In this document: piece by piece, positions 42,559-51,274 of the stretch
How positions within the stretch are numbered: the stretch's first letter is position 1
How the letters are laid out: every line of letters begins with the position of its first letter
Assembly (NCBI GenBank): GCA_016719885.1
Contig: JADJYF010000026.1
Coordinates: 558,001-622,000, forward strand
Source: Pseudomonadota bacterium
GTDB taxonomy: Bacteria; Pseudomonadota; Gammaproteobacteria; Ga0077536
DNA: 64,000 bases
Direction of reading: 5' to 3'
Program-made: the position numbers and the translations under genes
Notes under the pieces: generated by a model
What the model saw: only the letters and a program-made list of their open reading frames with translations
What the model was told of the DNA's origin: nothing
Databases searched by the model: none

Positions 42559-45002
42559 GCGCTGACCCTCGGCCGCGCCACGCGCGCCATCAAGCGGAAC
42601 TCGCCGTTCTCGCGACCGTGCGCGCGCTGCGCCCAGGGATCGTGCCTGGCGTAGTGCTGGGCCTTGTCGAAACGCGCCACCAGCGCCGCGCGCAGATCGG
42701 CGCGCGTGACGATGGTGTCGCGCACCGTCGCCACGCCGACCCGCGCCGCCCAGGTATACATGCGTTCCAGGTAATGGCCCTGCTCGCGGTAGAGCTGCAG
42801 GGTTGCCGCGCAGTACTCCACCACTTCGTCTTCGGTCGCGACGTTGCACAGGATCTCGGTGGCCTTGAGATGCATGCCGGCGGCGCCGGCGAAATGCAGT
42901 TCGTAGCCGCTGTCGACACAGATCACGCCGAAGTCCTTGCAGGTCGCTTCCGCGCAGTTGCGCGGGCAGCCCGACACCGCGAGCTTGACCTTGTGCGGCG
43001 TCCACGCGCCCCACAGGTATTTCTCGAGACGGATGCCAAGGCCGGTGGAATCCTGCGTGCCGAAACGGCACCAGTCGCTGCCGACACAGGTCTTGACGGT
43101 GCGCAGGGCCTTGCCGTAGGCGTGCCCCGAGACCATGCCGGCCGCGTTCAACTCGGCCCATACCGCCGGCAGGTCCTGCTTGCGCACGCCGAGCAGGTCG
43201 ATGCGCTGTCCGCCCGTGACCTTCACCGCCGGGATCGCGAAGCGCTCGGCGACATCGGCGATGGCGCGCAGCTCGGCCGGCGTGGTCATGCCGCCCCACA
43301 TGCGCGGCACCACCGAGAACGTGCCGTCCTTCTGGATGTTGGCGTGCGCGCGCTCGTTGATGTAGCGCGACTGCGCGTCGTCCTGGTATTCACCGGGCCA
43401 CGCCGCCAGCAGGTAGTAGTTCAATGCCGGTCGACACTTGGCGCAGCCGCAGGAGGTGGTCCATTCCAGGCTCTGCATGACGTCCGGAATGGATTTCAGT
43501 TCCTTGGCGAGGATGAGCCGCCGCACCTGGTCGTGACCGAGACGCGTGCAGCCGCACATGGCCGGCACGGCGTCGACGCTGTAGGCGGCGCCGAGCTGCG
43601 ATTTCAGCAGTTGCTCGACCAGGCCCGTGCAGGAACCACAGGACGACGAAGCCTTGGTATGGGCGCGCACATCGTTCAGCGTCTTCAAGCCTTGGCCGGC
43701 GATGGCCTTGACGATTTTGCCCTTGCATACGCCGTTGCAGCCGCAGATCTCCGCGTCATCGGGCAAGGCTGCAACGGCCGCCGTAGGGTCCAGCGCCGCG
43801 CCTCCGGCGTAGTGCTGGCCGAAGATCAGCGTGTCGCGCGTGTCGCTGACGTCACGCGCTTCGCGCATCTGCTGGTAGAACCACGCGCCGTCGCGGGTAT
43901 CGCCGAACAGCACCACGCCGACGATGCGATTGTCGGCCAGCGTCAGGCGCTTGTAGGTGTGGCGCGCGGCGTCGCGCAACACGATCTCCTCGCGCCCTTC
44001 GCCATCGGCGAAGTCGCCGGCCGAGTAGACGTCGATGCCGGTCACCTTGAGCTTGGTCGAGACCTGCGAGCCAGCGTAGGCGGCCTTGTTGCCCGCCAGT
44101 TCCGATGCCACCACCCGCGCCATCTCGTACAACGGCGCCACCAGGCCATAGCACTGGCCGCGATGCTCGACGCATTCGCCGACCGCGAAGATGTCGGCAT
44201 CGGAAGTGCGCAGGTCATCGCCGACCACGATGCCGCGCGCCACGTCCAGATCGGCGGCGGCGGCGAGGCTGGTGTTGGGACGAATGCCGATGGCGAACAC
44301 CACCAGGTCGGCGTCGAAGCGCCGCCCGTCGTGGAGTTCCACCGCTTGCACGTGGCTGTCGCCGAGTACGGCGCGGGTGTTGGCCTCGGTCACCACTTCG
44401 ATGCCGCGCTGCCTCAAGGCCTGCGCCAGCAGGTGACCGGCGGCGCTGTCGAGCTGGCGCTCCATGAGCGTGGCGGCGAGATGCAGCACCGTGACCTGCA
44501 TGCCGCGCTCCTTCAAGCCCGCCGCCGCTTCGAGGCCCAGCAAGCCGCCACCGATGACGACCGCGCGACCGCCGCGGCGCGCCGCCGCCAGCATCGCGTC
44601 GACATCGTCGAGATCCCGGTAGCTCACCACGCCAACGAGATCATGGCCCGGCATGGGCGGAATGATGGGCCGCGAGCCGGTCGCGATCAGGAGCTTGTCG
44701 TAGGGCACCGAACTGCCGTCGATCGCGGTCACGGTCTTGCTGGCGCGATGGATGGCCATCACCGGCTTGCCCTTGTAGAGGGTGATGCCGTGCGCCGCGT
44801 ACCAGGCGTCGTCGTGGATGATGATGTCTTCGAAACGCTTCTCGCCGGACAGCACCGGCGACAGCATGATGCGGTCGTAATTGACGCGCGCCTCGGCGTT
44901 GAAGATGGTGATGTCGTAACGGTCGACGCCGTTATCGAACAGTTCGTCGAGCACGCGCCCGGGCGCCATGCCGTTGCCGATGATCACGAGTTTTTCGCGC
45001 AT
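42555..45002 (-). CDS. nirB: NirB, NADH-dependent nitrite reductase large subunit
   Basis: An 815-residue enzyme: FAD/NAD(P) domain (MREKLVIIGNGMAPGRVL, VVIGGGLLGLEAAAGLK), a BFD-like [2Fe-2S] domain (CGCNGVCKGKIV), and a siroheme/[4Fe-4S] domain with TCVGSDWCRFG and CPRNCAEATCKDFG. It reduces nitrite to ammonium. Start 45002 has GGGAG 8 bases upstream; an ATG at 45029 adds nine residues and is possible. It sits between the ABC ATPase gene and nirD. Confidence 0.94.
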   Translation of the reverse strand: MREKLVIIGNGMAPGRVLDELFDNGVDRYDITIFNAEARVNYDRIMLSPVLSGEKRFEDIIIHDDAWYAAHGITLYKGKPVMAIHRASKTVTAIDGSSVPYDKLLIATGSRPIIPPMPGHDLVGVVSYRDLDDVDAMLAAARRGGRAVVIGGGLLGLEAAAGLKERGMQVTVLHLAATLMERQLDSAAGHLLAQALRQRGIEVVTEANTRAVLGDSHVQAVELHDGRRFDADLVVFAIGIRPNTSLAAAADLDVARGIVVGDDLRTSDADIFAVGECVEHRGQCYGLVAPLYEMARVVASELAGNKAAYAGSQVSTKLKVTGIDVYSAGDFADGEGREEIVLRDAARHTYKRLTLADNRIVGVVLFGDTRDGAWFYQQMREARDVSDTRDTLIFGQHYAGGAALDPTAAVAALPDDAEICGCNGVCKGKIVKAIAGQGLKTLNDVRAHTKASSSCGSCTGLVEQLLKSQLGAAYSVDAVPAMCGCTRLGHDQVRRLILAKELKSIPDVMQSLEWTTSCGCAKCRPALNYYLLAAWPGEYQDDAQSRYINERAHANIQKDGTFSVVPRMWGGMTTPAELRAIADVAERFAIPAVKVTGGQRIDLLGVRKQDLPAVWAELNAAGMVSGHAYGKALRTVKTCVGSDWCRFGTQDSTGLGIRLEKYLWGAWTPHKVKLAVSGCPRNCAEATCKDFGVICVDSGYELHFAGAAGMHLKATEILCNVATEDEVVEYCAATLQLYREQGHYLERMYTWAARVGVATVRDTIVTRADLRAALVARFDKAQHYARHDPWAQRAHGRENGEFRLMARVARPRVSA

Positions 45003-45031
45003 CGTCGTCGCTCCCATTGAGGAATTCATGT

Positions 45032-46777
45032 TCAGGCCGCCTGCTTGGGAGCGCCGCGCACCCCCGGCTTGGCTGGCGTGTTGGTGTTCGGTGTCGCGGC
45101 GCCGGGCGTTGCGACGTGGTCGTGCTCGCCGAGGAAGTTCAGCACCTCGCGGCGCAGCTCGTAGTAGCGCGGATGGTTGAGCAAGGCTTGGCGCGTGCGC
45201 GGCCGCGGCAGGTCGACGCTCATCACGTGGCCGACGCGGGCGCGCGGCCCGTTGCTCATCATCACCACGCGATCGGCCAGCAGCAGCGCTTCGTCGACGT
45301 CGTGGGTGATGCAGATGGTGGTGACCTGGGTACGCTTCCACACCTCCATCAGCACTTCCTGCAGATCCCAGCGCGTCAGGCTGTCGAGCATGCCGAAGGG
45401 TTCGTCGAGCAACAGCAGCTTGGGCGACAACGCGAACGCGCGCGCGATGCCGACACGCTGCTGCATGCCGTTGGACAGCTCGCCGGCGAGGCGCTCCATG
45501 GCGGCGCCGAGGCCGACACGCTCGAGGTAGTACTCGGCGATGTCGCGCCGTTCGCCGGACTGTGCATGGGGATAGACCTTGTCCACGCCCAGCATCACGT
45601 TGTCGCGCGCCGACAGCCACGGCAGCAGCGACGGCGCCTGGAACACCACCGCGCGATCGGGGCCGGCGTGCCAGATCTCGCGGCCATCGAGGATGATGCC
45701 GCCGCCCGAGATCTCGGTGAGGCCCGCCATCATCGACAGCACCGTCGACTTGCCGCAGCCGGAGTGACCGATCAGCGACACCACTTCGCCGCGTTCCATT
45801 TTGAGGTTGAAGCCCTCCACCACGTTCAGCGGGCCGTCCGGCGTGGCATAGGTCTTGGTGACGTCATGGAACTCGACGTAGCCGCGCGTGATGGCGGAGC
45901 GCGCGGCGTCCTGGTAGGCACGCGGCGGCGCCTCGACGAGCTGCGTGATGGGCGTGACCGCCGGCAAGGGCGTGTTGGCATTGGTCTCCGTGTCGCGCGC
46001 CTGCTGCTCGGCGTAACCGAGCAGGCAGCGCGTGACCTCGGCGCGCAGCGCCTTGAAGCCGGCGTGATCGTTCATGCTGGCGCGCTCGCGCGGCCGCGGC
46101 AGGTTGACGATGAATTGCGGCCCGAGCGTGGCGCCCGGCCCGGGCGTCAGCGGCACGATGCGATCGGCCAGCAACAGCGCTTCGTCGACATCGTTGGTGA
46201 CGAGGATGACGGTCTTGCCCTCGGCCTGCGAGATGCGTTCGATCTCGTCCTGCAGGCGCGCGCGGGTCAGGGCATCGAGCGCCGACAAGGGTTCGTCGAG
46301 CAACAGGATATCGGGCTGGGTGGCGAGCGCGCGCGCGACCGCCACGCGTTGCCGCATGCCGCCCGACAGCGCCGCCGGTTTGCGCAGCGCCGCGTGGCCG
46401 AGGCCCACCAGTTCGATGTAGTGCTCGACCAGCGCCGCGCGATCGCGCCGCGAGCGCGCGGCGCATACCGCATCGACCGCAAGCGCGATGTTGTCGCGCA
46501 CCGTCAGCCACGGCAGCAGCGCGTAGGATTGGAACACCACGCCGCGATCGGGGCCGGGGCCGCTCACCGCCGCGCCGCGCAGGCGAATGCTGCCGCTGTC
46601 GGGGGAAATGAGACCGGCGAGCAGCGACAGCAAGGTGGTCTTGCCGCTGCCGGAGAAACCGACGATGGCGAGGAACTCGCCCTCCGCCACTTCGAGGTTG
46701 ATATCGCGCAGCACCTCCATGCGTGTCGCGCCCTGCGCGTAATGCTTGGACAGCGCGTCGAGTTCAAGAAATGCCAT
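45032..46777 (-). CDS. Nitrate ABC transporter ATPase, two fused ATP-binding domains
   Basis: A 581-residue protein with two complete ABC ATPase domains. Domain 1 (about 1-255) has GFSGSGKTT, LSGGMRQR and LLLDEPLSALD. Domain 2 (about 295-545) has GHSGCGKST, LSNGMQQR and LLLDEPFGMLD. Both end in the nitrate/taurine-type ATPDEAL..ADR segment. Cyanobacterial systems use two separate genes (nrtC and nrtD), so the fusion supplies both halves of the nucleotide-binding dimer in one chain. GGGAGGACTGG lies before ATG 46777. The stop is 3 bases before the alternative nirB ATG at 45029. Confidence 0.93.
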   Translation of the reverse strand: MAFLELDALSKHYAQGATRMEVLRDINLEVAEGEFLAIVGFSGSGKTTLLSLLAGLISPDSGSIRLRGAAVSGPGPDRGVVFQSYALLPWLTVRDNIALAVDAVCAARSRRDRAALVEHYIELVGLGHAALRKPAALSGGMRQRVAVARALATQPDILLLDEPLSALDALTRARLQDEIERISQAEGKTVILVTNDVDEALLLADRIVPLTPGPGATLGPQFIVNLPRPRERASMNDHAGFKALRAEVTRCLLGYAEQQARDTETNANTPLPAVTPITQLVEAPPRAYQDAARSAITRGYVEFHDVTKTYATPDGPLNVVEGFNLKMERGEVVSLIGHSGCGKSTVLSMMAGLTEISGGGIILDGREIWHAGPDRAVVFQAPSLLPWLSARDNVMLGVDKVYPHAQSGERRDIAEYYLERVGLGAAMERLAGELSNGMQQRVGIARAFALSPKLLLLDEPFGMLDSLTRWDLQEVLMEVWKRTQVTTICITHDVDEALLLADRVVMMSNGPRARVGHVMSVDLPRPRTRQALLNHPRYYELRREVLNFLGEHDHVATPGAATPNTNTPAKPGVRGAPKQAA

Positions 46778-46794
46778 GACCAGTCCTCCCGCGC

Positions 46795-47814
46795 TCAGCG
46801 CGCCGTCGCGCCGCGGCTGACGAGCTGCTGCAAGGTGTACATGAGACGGTCGAGCAGGAAGCCGACCAAGCCGATCACCAGCACCGCGACCATGATGCGG
46901 GCCAGCGATTGCGAACTGCCGTTCTGGAATTCGTCCCACACGAATTTGCCGAGGCCGGGGTTCTGCGCGAGCATCTCGGCCGCGATCAGCACCATCCAGC
47001 CGACGCCCAGCGACAGGCGCATGCCGGTGAAGATCAAGGGCAGCGCCGCCGGCAGCACGATGCGCGTGATACGCCGCGGCCACGACAGTCGCAGCACGCG
47101 CGCGACGTTGATCAGATCCCGGTCGACCGAGGCCACGCCGAGCGCGGTATTGATGACCGTCGGCCACAAGGAACACAGCGTCACGGTGATGGCCGACACC
47201 AGGAAGGACTTCGACAGCCAGCCGTCGTTGCCCTGGTAGGCCGCGCTCACCAGCAAGGTCACGATCGGCAGCCACGCCAGTGGCGACACCGGCTTGAAGA
47301 CCTGGATGAGCGGATTCAGCGCCGCCTGCACCACGCGACTGCTGCCGCACAGCAGGCCGAGTGGCACCGCCACCAAGGTCGCCAGCACGAAACCGGTGAA
47401 CACGGTGACAAGGCTGGTGACTATCTGGTCGAAGAAGGTCGGCTTGCCGGTCCACGCACGCTGCACCGGCTTGAAGGCCGGATCGCGCGCCACGCGCTCG
47501 GCATTGCGCTTGGCCTCGCGCATGGCGAAGGCCGCCGCCTTGTCGCGTTCGGCGCCGTGCTCGGCAACCAGCTTGCCGAACTCCGCCGCCACCGCGCGCG
47601 GCCCCGGCAAGGCGCCGAGACTGGTCTCGACATTGCCGGCGATGAGCTGCCACACGCCGAGGAACAGCGCGATGGCGAGCAGCGGCACGCCGCACAGTTC
47701 AGCCATGGCCTTCAACTGCCGCGCCGGATGTTCGCCGCCGATGAGGCGCAGCAGCGGCGCGAACCAGTCGAGCCCGATGCGCTCGCAGAAACTGGCGGAA
47801 GAGGCGAAGCTCAT
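46795..47814 (-). CDS. nrtB: Nitrate ABC transporter permease
   Basis: A 339-residue inner membrane permease with the NrtB-type EAA loop near LPAALPLIFTGMRLSLGVGWMVLIAAEM and a TM region starting LCGVPLLAIALFLGVWQ. An insertion of about 60 mostly charged residues after the first helix (VAEHGAERDKAAAFAMREAKR) is seen in nitrate permeases. ATG 47814 overlaps the nrtA stop by 4 bases. The larger frame to 48090 belongs to nrtA. Confidence 0.93.
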   Translation of the reverse strand: MSFASSASFCERIGLDWFAPLLRLIGGEHPARQLKAMAELCGVPLLAIALFLGVWQLIAGNVETSLGALPGPRAVAAEFGKLVAEHGAERDKAAAFAMREAKRNAERVARDPAFKPVQRAWTGKPTFFDQIVTSLVTVFTGFVLATLVAVPLGLLCGSSRVVQAALNPLIQVFKPVSPLAWLPIVTLLVSAAYQGNDGWLSKSFLVSAITVTLCSLWPTVINTALGVASVDRDLINVARVLRLSWPRRITRIVLPAALPLIFTGMRLSLGVGWMVLIAAEMLAQNPGLGKFVWDEFQNGSSQSLARIMVAVLVIGLVGFLLDRLMYTLQQLVSRGATAR

Positions 47815-49166
47815 TTCGCACCTCCCTGCTGGCCGATGGCGAGCCTGGCGAGGTAGGCGTTGGGCTGGGCGGCGTCGAACTCGATGCCGTCGATGAACTT
47901 CGACGCGCCCGCCACCGCGCTGTCGGCCGGCGGCAGCAGCGACGCGTCGGCACCGCCGGCCGCGATCAGTTCCTCGGCGGCGGCGCGGTAGACATCGGCG
48001 CGGTACACCTTCTTCGCGGTGTCGGTGTACCAGGCGTCGCTCTGCGCCTTCGGCAGCTGTCCCCAGCGGCGCATCTGCGTGAGATACCACACCGCGTCAC
48101 CGTAGAAGGGATAACCAGCGTGCGCCGCGAAGTAGACGTTCGCTTCGGGCGTGGCGCGCACGTCACCTTTTTCGTACTGGTATTGGCCGCGCAGCGGCCC
48201 GCTCAACACCGTCACATCGGCACCGACGTATTCGGGGCGCGCCAGCATCTTGGCGAGTTCCGCGCGGTTGGCGCCGCGATCGGCATCCAGCCACTGCTCG
48301 GCGCGGATCACCGCCTTGACCAGCGCCTTGACGGTCTCGGGATTCTTGTCGACGAAGTCGCGCCGCAGGCCCAGCACTTTCTCCGGCGTGCGCGACCAGA
48401 TCTCGGCGGCGGTGATCACAGGCACGCCGATGCCCTTCAATCCGGCCTGCTGATTCCACGGTTCACCGACGCTGAAGCCGGCGATGGTGCCGGCACCGAG
48501 CGTGGCCGGCATTTGCGGCGGCGGCGTGACCGACAACAGCACCTCGGCATCGGTGGTACCGGTGCTGTCGGTGGCGGTGTAGAAACCGGGATGAATGCCA
48601 CCCGCCGCCAGCCAGTAGCGCAACAGGTAATTGTGCGTGGAAGTCGGAAACACCATGCCCATCGCGAACTGCTTGCCACCGGCCTTGACGCCATCGACGA
48701 CGCCCTTCAGGTGATCGGCCGTGATGGGATGCACGGGAAGGCCGTCGGCAAGCGGCAGTGTCGGCTTGAGCGCGCTCCACACTTCGTTGCCGAGCGTCAC
48801 GGCCAGGGTGTTGACGCCCATCACCGCCACGCCGACCAGGTCGGCCGGCGGGCCGAAACCGGCGGCGGCCGCCAGCGGCTGGCCGGGCAGCATGTGCGAC
48901 GCGTCGAGCGAACCGTCGACCACGCGATCGAGCACCACTTTCCAGTTGGCCTGCGCTTCCAAGGTCACGTACAGGCCTTCGTCTTCGAAGTAGCCCTTCT
49001 CGTAGGCCACTACCAGCGGTGCGCAATCGGTGAGCTTGATGAATCCGATCTTGAGTTCCTGTTGTTCGGGCGTGGCGGCGAGCGTGCCGCCGCTCCACAG
49101 CGCGGCGAGCGCCAGGCAGGCGGCCGCGAGGCGTCGTGGCAGGCAGGTGACGGCGGTGTTCGGCAT
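47811..49166 (-). CDS. nrtA: Nitrate ABC transporter substrate-binding protein
   Basis: A 451-residue protein with a Sec signal (residues 1 to about 31, ending GGTLAA). The mature part is the NrtA/CmpA bilobal fold: LKIGFIKLTDCAPLVVAYEKGYFEDEGL, GVMGVNTLAVTLGNEVW, WEAPNQ-like GEPWNQQAG and PEKVLGLRRDFV. It captures nitrate or nitrite in the periplasm. It is preceded by a leader with a promoter, ANTAR-target hairpins and terminator, so it is the first gene of the regulated operon. Confidence 0.94.
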   Translation of the reverse strand: MPNTAVTCLPRRLAAACLALAALWSGGTLAATPEQQELKIGFIKLTDCAPLVVAYEKGYFEDEGLYVTLEAQANWKVVLDRVVDGSLDASHMLPGQPLAAAAGFGPPADLVGVAVMGVNTLAVTLGNEVWSALKPTLPLADGLPVHPITADHLKGVVDGVKAGGKQFAMGMVFPTSTHNYLLRYWLAAGGIHPGFYTATDSTGTTDAEVLLSVTPPPQMPATLGAGTIAGFSVGEPWNQQAGLKGIGVPVITAAEIWSRTPEKVLGLRRDFVDKNPETVKALVKAVIRAEQWLDADRGANRAELAKMLARPEYVGADVTVLSGPLRGQYQYEKGDVRATPEANVYFAAHAGYPFYGDAVWYLTQMRRWGQLPKAQSDAWYTDTAKKVYRADVYRAAAEELIAAGGADASLLPPADSAVAGASKFIDGIEFDAAQPNAYLARLAIGQQGGAK

Positions 49167-49209
49167 CTCGTATTCCTCGTCGCAGGCGGCGCTCGTGCTG
49201 GCCGCGGGC

Positions 49210-49260
49210 AAAAAAAAACGGCGTCCGGCAGCGACTCGAAAGTCGTGCGCGAGACACCGT
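49210..49260 (-). terminator. Regulated intrinsic terminator in the nrtA leader
   Basis: On the minus strand, ACGGTGTC (49260-49253) pairs with GACGCCGT (49225-49218) with one G.T wobble. An inner CGACT-TTCG-AGTCG hairpin caps it, and nine T residues follow (49218-49210). It lies 44 bases before the nrtA start. Its left arm overlaps the second ANTAR hairpin, so the two folds exclude each other. Confidence 0.85.
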
Positions 49261-49300
49261 TGTCCTGGTCGTTGATGGAGGCCCGCCGTTGGACCGCCAT
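49252..49300 (-). promoter_or_regulatory. ANTAR-target dual hexaloop RNA element in the nrtA leader
   Basis: Minus strand. P1: AUGGCGGUCC - AACGGC - GGGCCUCCAU (49300-49275), nine pairs and one C/U mismatch. A 9-base linker follows. P2: GGAC - AACGGU - GUCU (49265-49252). Both loops are hexaloops with A at position 1 and G at position 4, the signature recognised by ANTAR proteins such as NasT/NasR. P2 uses bases needed for the terminator's left arm, so stabilising P2 prevents termination. This is a structure read by hand, not folded computationally. Confidence 0.8.
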
Positions 49301-49385
49301 CAGCATCGTTCAATGGAACGCAGCGCTGCGTTCTTCGCGACGGGTGGCGCTCACTGGCGCCGCGTGCATCCGTCTGCTTTCACAG

Positions 49386-49403
49386 TTGCAACATGCTTGC
49401 CAA
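49386..49403 (-). promoter_or_regulatory. Sigma-54 promoter of the nrtA operon
   Basis: TTGGCAAGCATGTTGCAA on the minus strand: TGGC-N7-TTGC with the invariant GG (-24) and GC (-12). The transcript would start near 49374 and include the ANTAR hairpins. A TGCACCA half site at 49496-49502, about 120 bases upstream, could be part of an NtrC site. This supports nitrogen (NtrC) control in addition to nitrate control. Confidence 0.8.
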
Positions 49404-49509
49404 TACGTGACCGGGCCTCGCATGCGGGAAAATCGAAGGTTTGCCCGCCGTCCTGGCGATGCCTGGCCGACCGCGCGCGCCATTTGTGTGCGTCATGCAC
49501 CAGCGCCTG

Positions 49510-50679
49510 TCACGCCGAGGCGCGCGCATCGGCGCGAAACGCGATGTCGAATTCCCGCGCATAGGCGGCCGGCTGGCTGCCGTCCCACACGCGCCCGTCG
49601 ATGAGACGCGCGCTGCGCAGGGGCGAGGCCGGCAGCGGCACGCCGAGCGCGGCGGCCGCATCCGCGTACAGCGCCGACTGGTTGACCGCGGCCGCGACCG
49701 CCGCGTAGTCCGGGTCGTGATGGAGCAGGCCCCAGCGTCGAAACTGGGTCATGAACCACATGCCGTCGGACAGGTAGGGATAGTTCACGCGGCCCGCGTC
49801 GTGAAAGCGGATGGCGTGTTCGTCCTGCCAGTGATGACCGAGACCATCGATGTAGTCGCCGCCGAGGCGCGCCGCGATCAGCGAGGCCGGCAAGCCCAGG
49901 CAGTCTTCGCTGGCCAGCAGGTTGGCGACGCCGACGCGGTTGGGCAGTTCGTCGAGATAACGACATGCCTCCAGTACCGCCATGACCAGCGCGCGCGCGG
50001 CGCGCGGCCGCGCGCTGACGAAGGCGCGCGTGGCGGCGAGGGTCTTTTCCGGGTGCTCGGGCCATACCTGCTGCGAGGTGGCGACGGTGTAGCCGACACC
50101 CGCGGCGAGCGCGCGGGCATTCCACGGCTCGCCGGCGCAGTAGCCGTCGATGCTGCCCTCGCCGAGGCGTTCGACCATCTGCATGGGCGGCACGGTCGAG
50201 GTGCGCACATCGCGCAACGGATCGATGCCGTGCGCCGCCAGCCAGTAGTACAACCACAGGGCGTGGGTGCCGGTCGGAAAGGTGTGGGCGAAATGCGCGT
50301 CCTCGCCGCTGTGTTCGAGATAGTCGGCGAGCTCGGCGCCGCTGGTTACGCCCAACGCACGCAAACTGTTGCCGAGCGTGATGGCCTGGCCGTTCTGGTT
50401 GAGTGTCATCAGCACCGCCATGTCACGGCGCGGACCGCCGATGCCGAGCTCCACGCCGTACACCAGGCCGTACAACATCTGCGCGGCATCGAGCGCGCCG
50501 CCCAGCAGCTTGTCGCGCACCGCCGCCCACGACGGTTCGCGCGACGCCACGATGCGGATGCCGTGACGCGCGTCGAAGCCGAGCGCGGCCGCCACCACCA
50601 GCGGCGCGCAATCGGTGAGGGCCAGGTAGCCGACGCGCACTTGTTCGTGTTCGACGCGCCGCTTGATGGTATGGGTCAT
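49510..50679 (-). CDS. nasS: NasS, cytoplasmic nitrate sensor (NrtA-like)
   Basis: A 389-residue homologue of NrtA without a signal peptide: VRVGYLALTDCAPLVVAAALGFDARHG, TLNQNGQAITLGNSLR, GYCAGEPWNARALA. It begins MTHTIKRRVEHEQVRVG, so it stays in the cytoplasm. Family knowledge: NasS binds NasT and keeps it inactive; nitrate or nitrite binding releases NasT. It lies 22 bases downstream of nasT and just upstream of the regulated leader. Confidence 0.93.
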   Translation of the reverse strand: MTHTIKRRVEHEQVRVGYLALTDCAPLVVAAALGFDARHGIRIVASREPSWAAVRDKLLGGALDAAQMLYGLVYGVELGIGGPRRDMAVLMTLNQNGQAITLGNSLRALGVTSGAELADYLEHSGEDAHFAHTFPTGTHALWLYYWLAAHGIDPLRDVRTSTVPPMQMVERLGEGSIDGYCAGEPWNARALAAGVGYTVATSQQVWPEHPEKTLAATRAFVSARPRAARALVMAVLEACRYLDELPNRVGVANLLASEDCLGLPASLIAARLGGDYIDGLGHHWQDEHAIRFHDAGRVNYPYLSDGMWFMTQFRRWGLLHHDPDYAAVAAAVNQSALYADAAAALGVPLPASPLRSARLIDGRVWDGSQPAAYAREFDIAFRADARASA

Positions 50680-50701
50680 GGTGATGGCGCTCCCGCGCGC
50701 T

Positions 50702-51274
50702 TCAGGCCAGGAGCTCGGCGGCGGCGATCAGCGAGCGCGCGAGTTCCACCAGTTTGAGATTCCGATCCATGGCCATGCGTCGCATCGCCGCGTAGGCGGC
50801 GCCCTCGTCCATGCCTTTCTGCTTCATGAGTATGCCCTTGGCCTTTTCCACCAGCTTGCGTTCGGCAAGTGCGCTGCGCGCGTCGTCGAGTTCGCGTTTC
50901 ACCGCCTGGAACTGTTCGAAACGACTGATGGCGACCGTCAACACCGGCGCCACCCGCGCCGGCTCGAGATCCCCCACCACGTAGGCGCTGACGCCGGCCG
51001 CCAGGGCGTTCTTGATCAGGCTCTCGTCGCCATCCTGGGTGAAGATCACGACCGGCCGCGGCTGTTCGCGATTCAAGGCGTGCATGTCCTCGAGGATGTC
51101 GCGATTGGGCGAGTCGATGTCGATGATCACCATGTCGGGCGCGACGCGCAGCACCTGCTCGCGCAGGCAACGCCCGTGATCGAAATGCGCGACGATGTGA
51201 TGACCGGCCGCGAGCAGGGTCTTTTCCAGTACCGCCGCGCGCTCCGGGTAGGCATCGACGAGCAGGATGCGCAT
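50702..51274 (-). CDS. nasT: NasT, ANTAR-domain response regulator (antiterminator)
   Basis: A 190-residue protein: receiver-like domain (MRILLVDAYPERAAVLEKTL, with MVIIDIDSPNRDILEDM) and a C-terminal ANTAR domain (ALAERKLVEKAKGILMKQKGMDEGAAYAAMRRMAMDRN), the RNA-binding module. It would bind the two hexaloop hairpins in the nrtA leader to block termination. ATG 51274 touches the porin gene's stop (TGATG). Confidence 0.95.
   Translation of the reverse strand: MRILLVDAYPERAAVLEKTLLAAGHHIVAHFDHGRCLREQVLRVAPDMVIIDIDSPNRDILEDMHALNREQPRPVVIFTQDGDESLIKNALAAGVSAYVVGDLEPARVAPVLTVAISRFEQFQAVKRELDDARSALAERKLVEKAKGILMKQKGMDEGAAYAAMRRMAMDRNLKLVELARSLIAAAELLA

Noticed and set aside
39796..42654. A 952-residue plus-strand open frame opposite nasA/nirD
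   Set aside because: Shadow frame in GC-rich DNA; nasA on the minus strand has all cofactor motifs and is operon-coupled.
42549..47239. Long plus-strand frames (823 and 740 residues) opposite nirB and the nrt genes
   Set aside because: Antisense shadows of well-identified genes, with repetitive His/Arg/Ala-rich composition.
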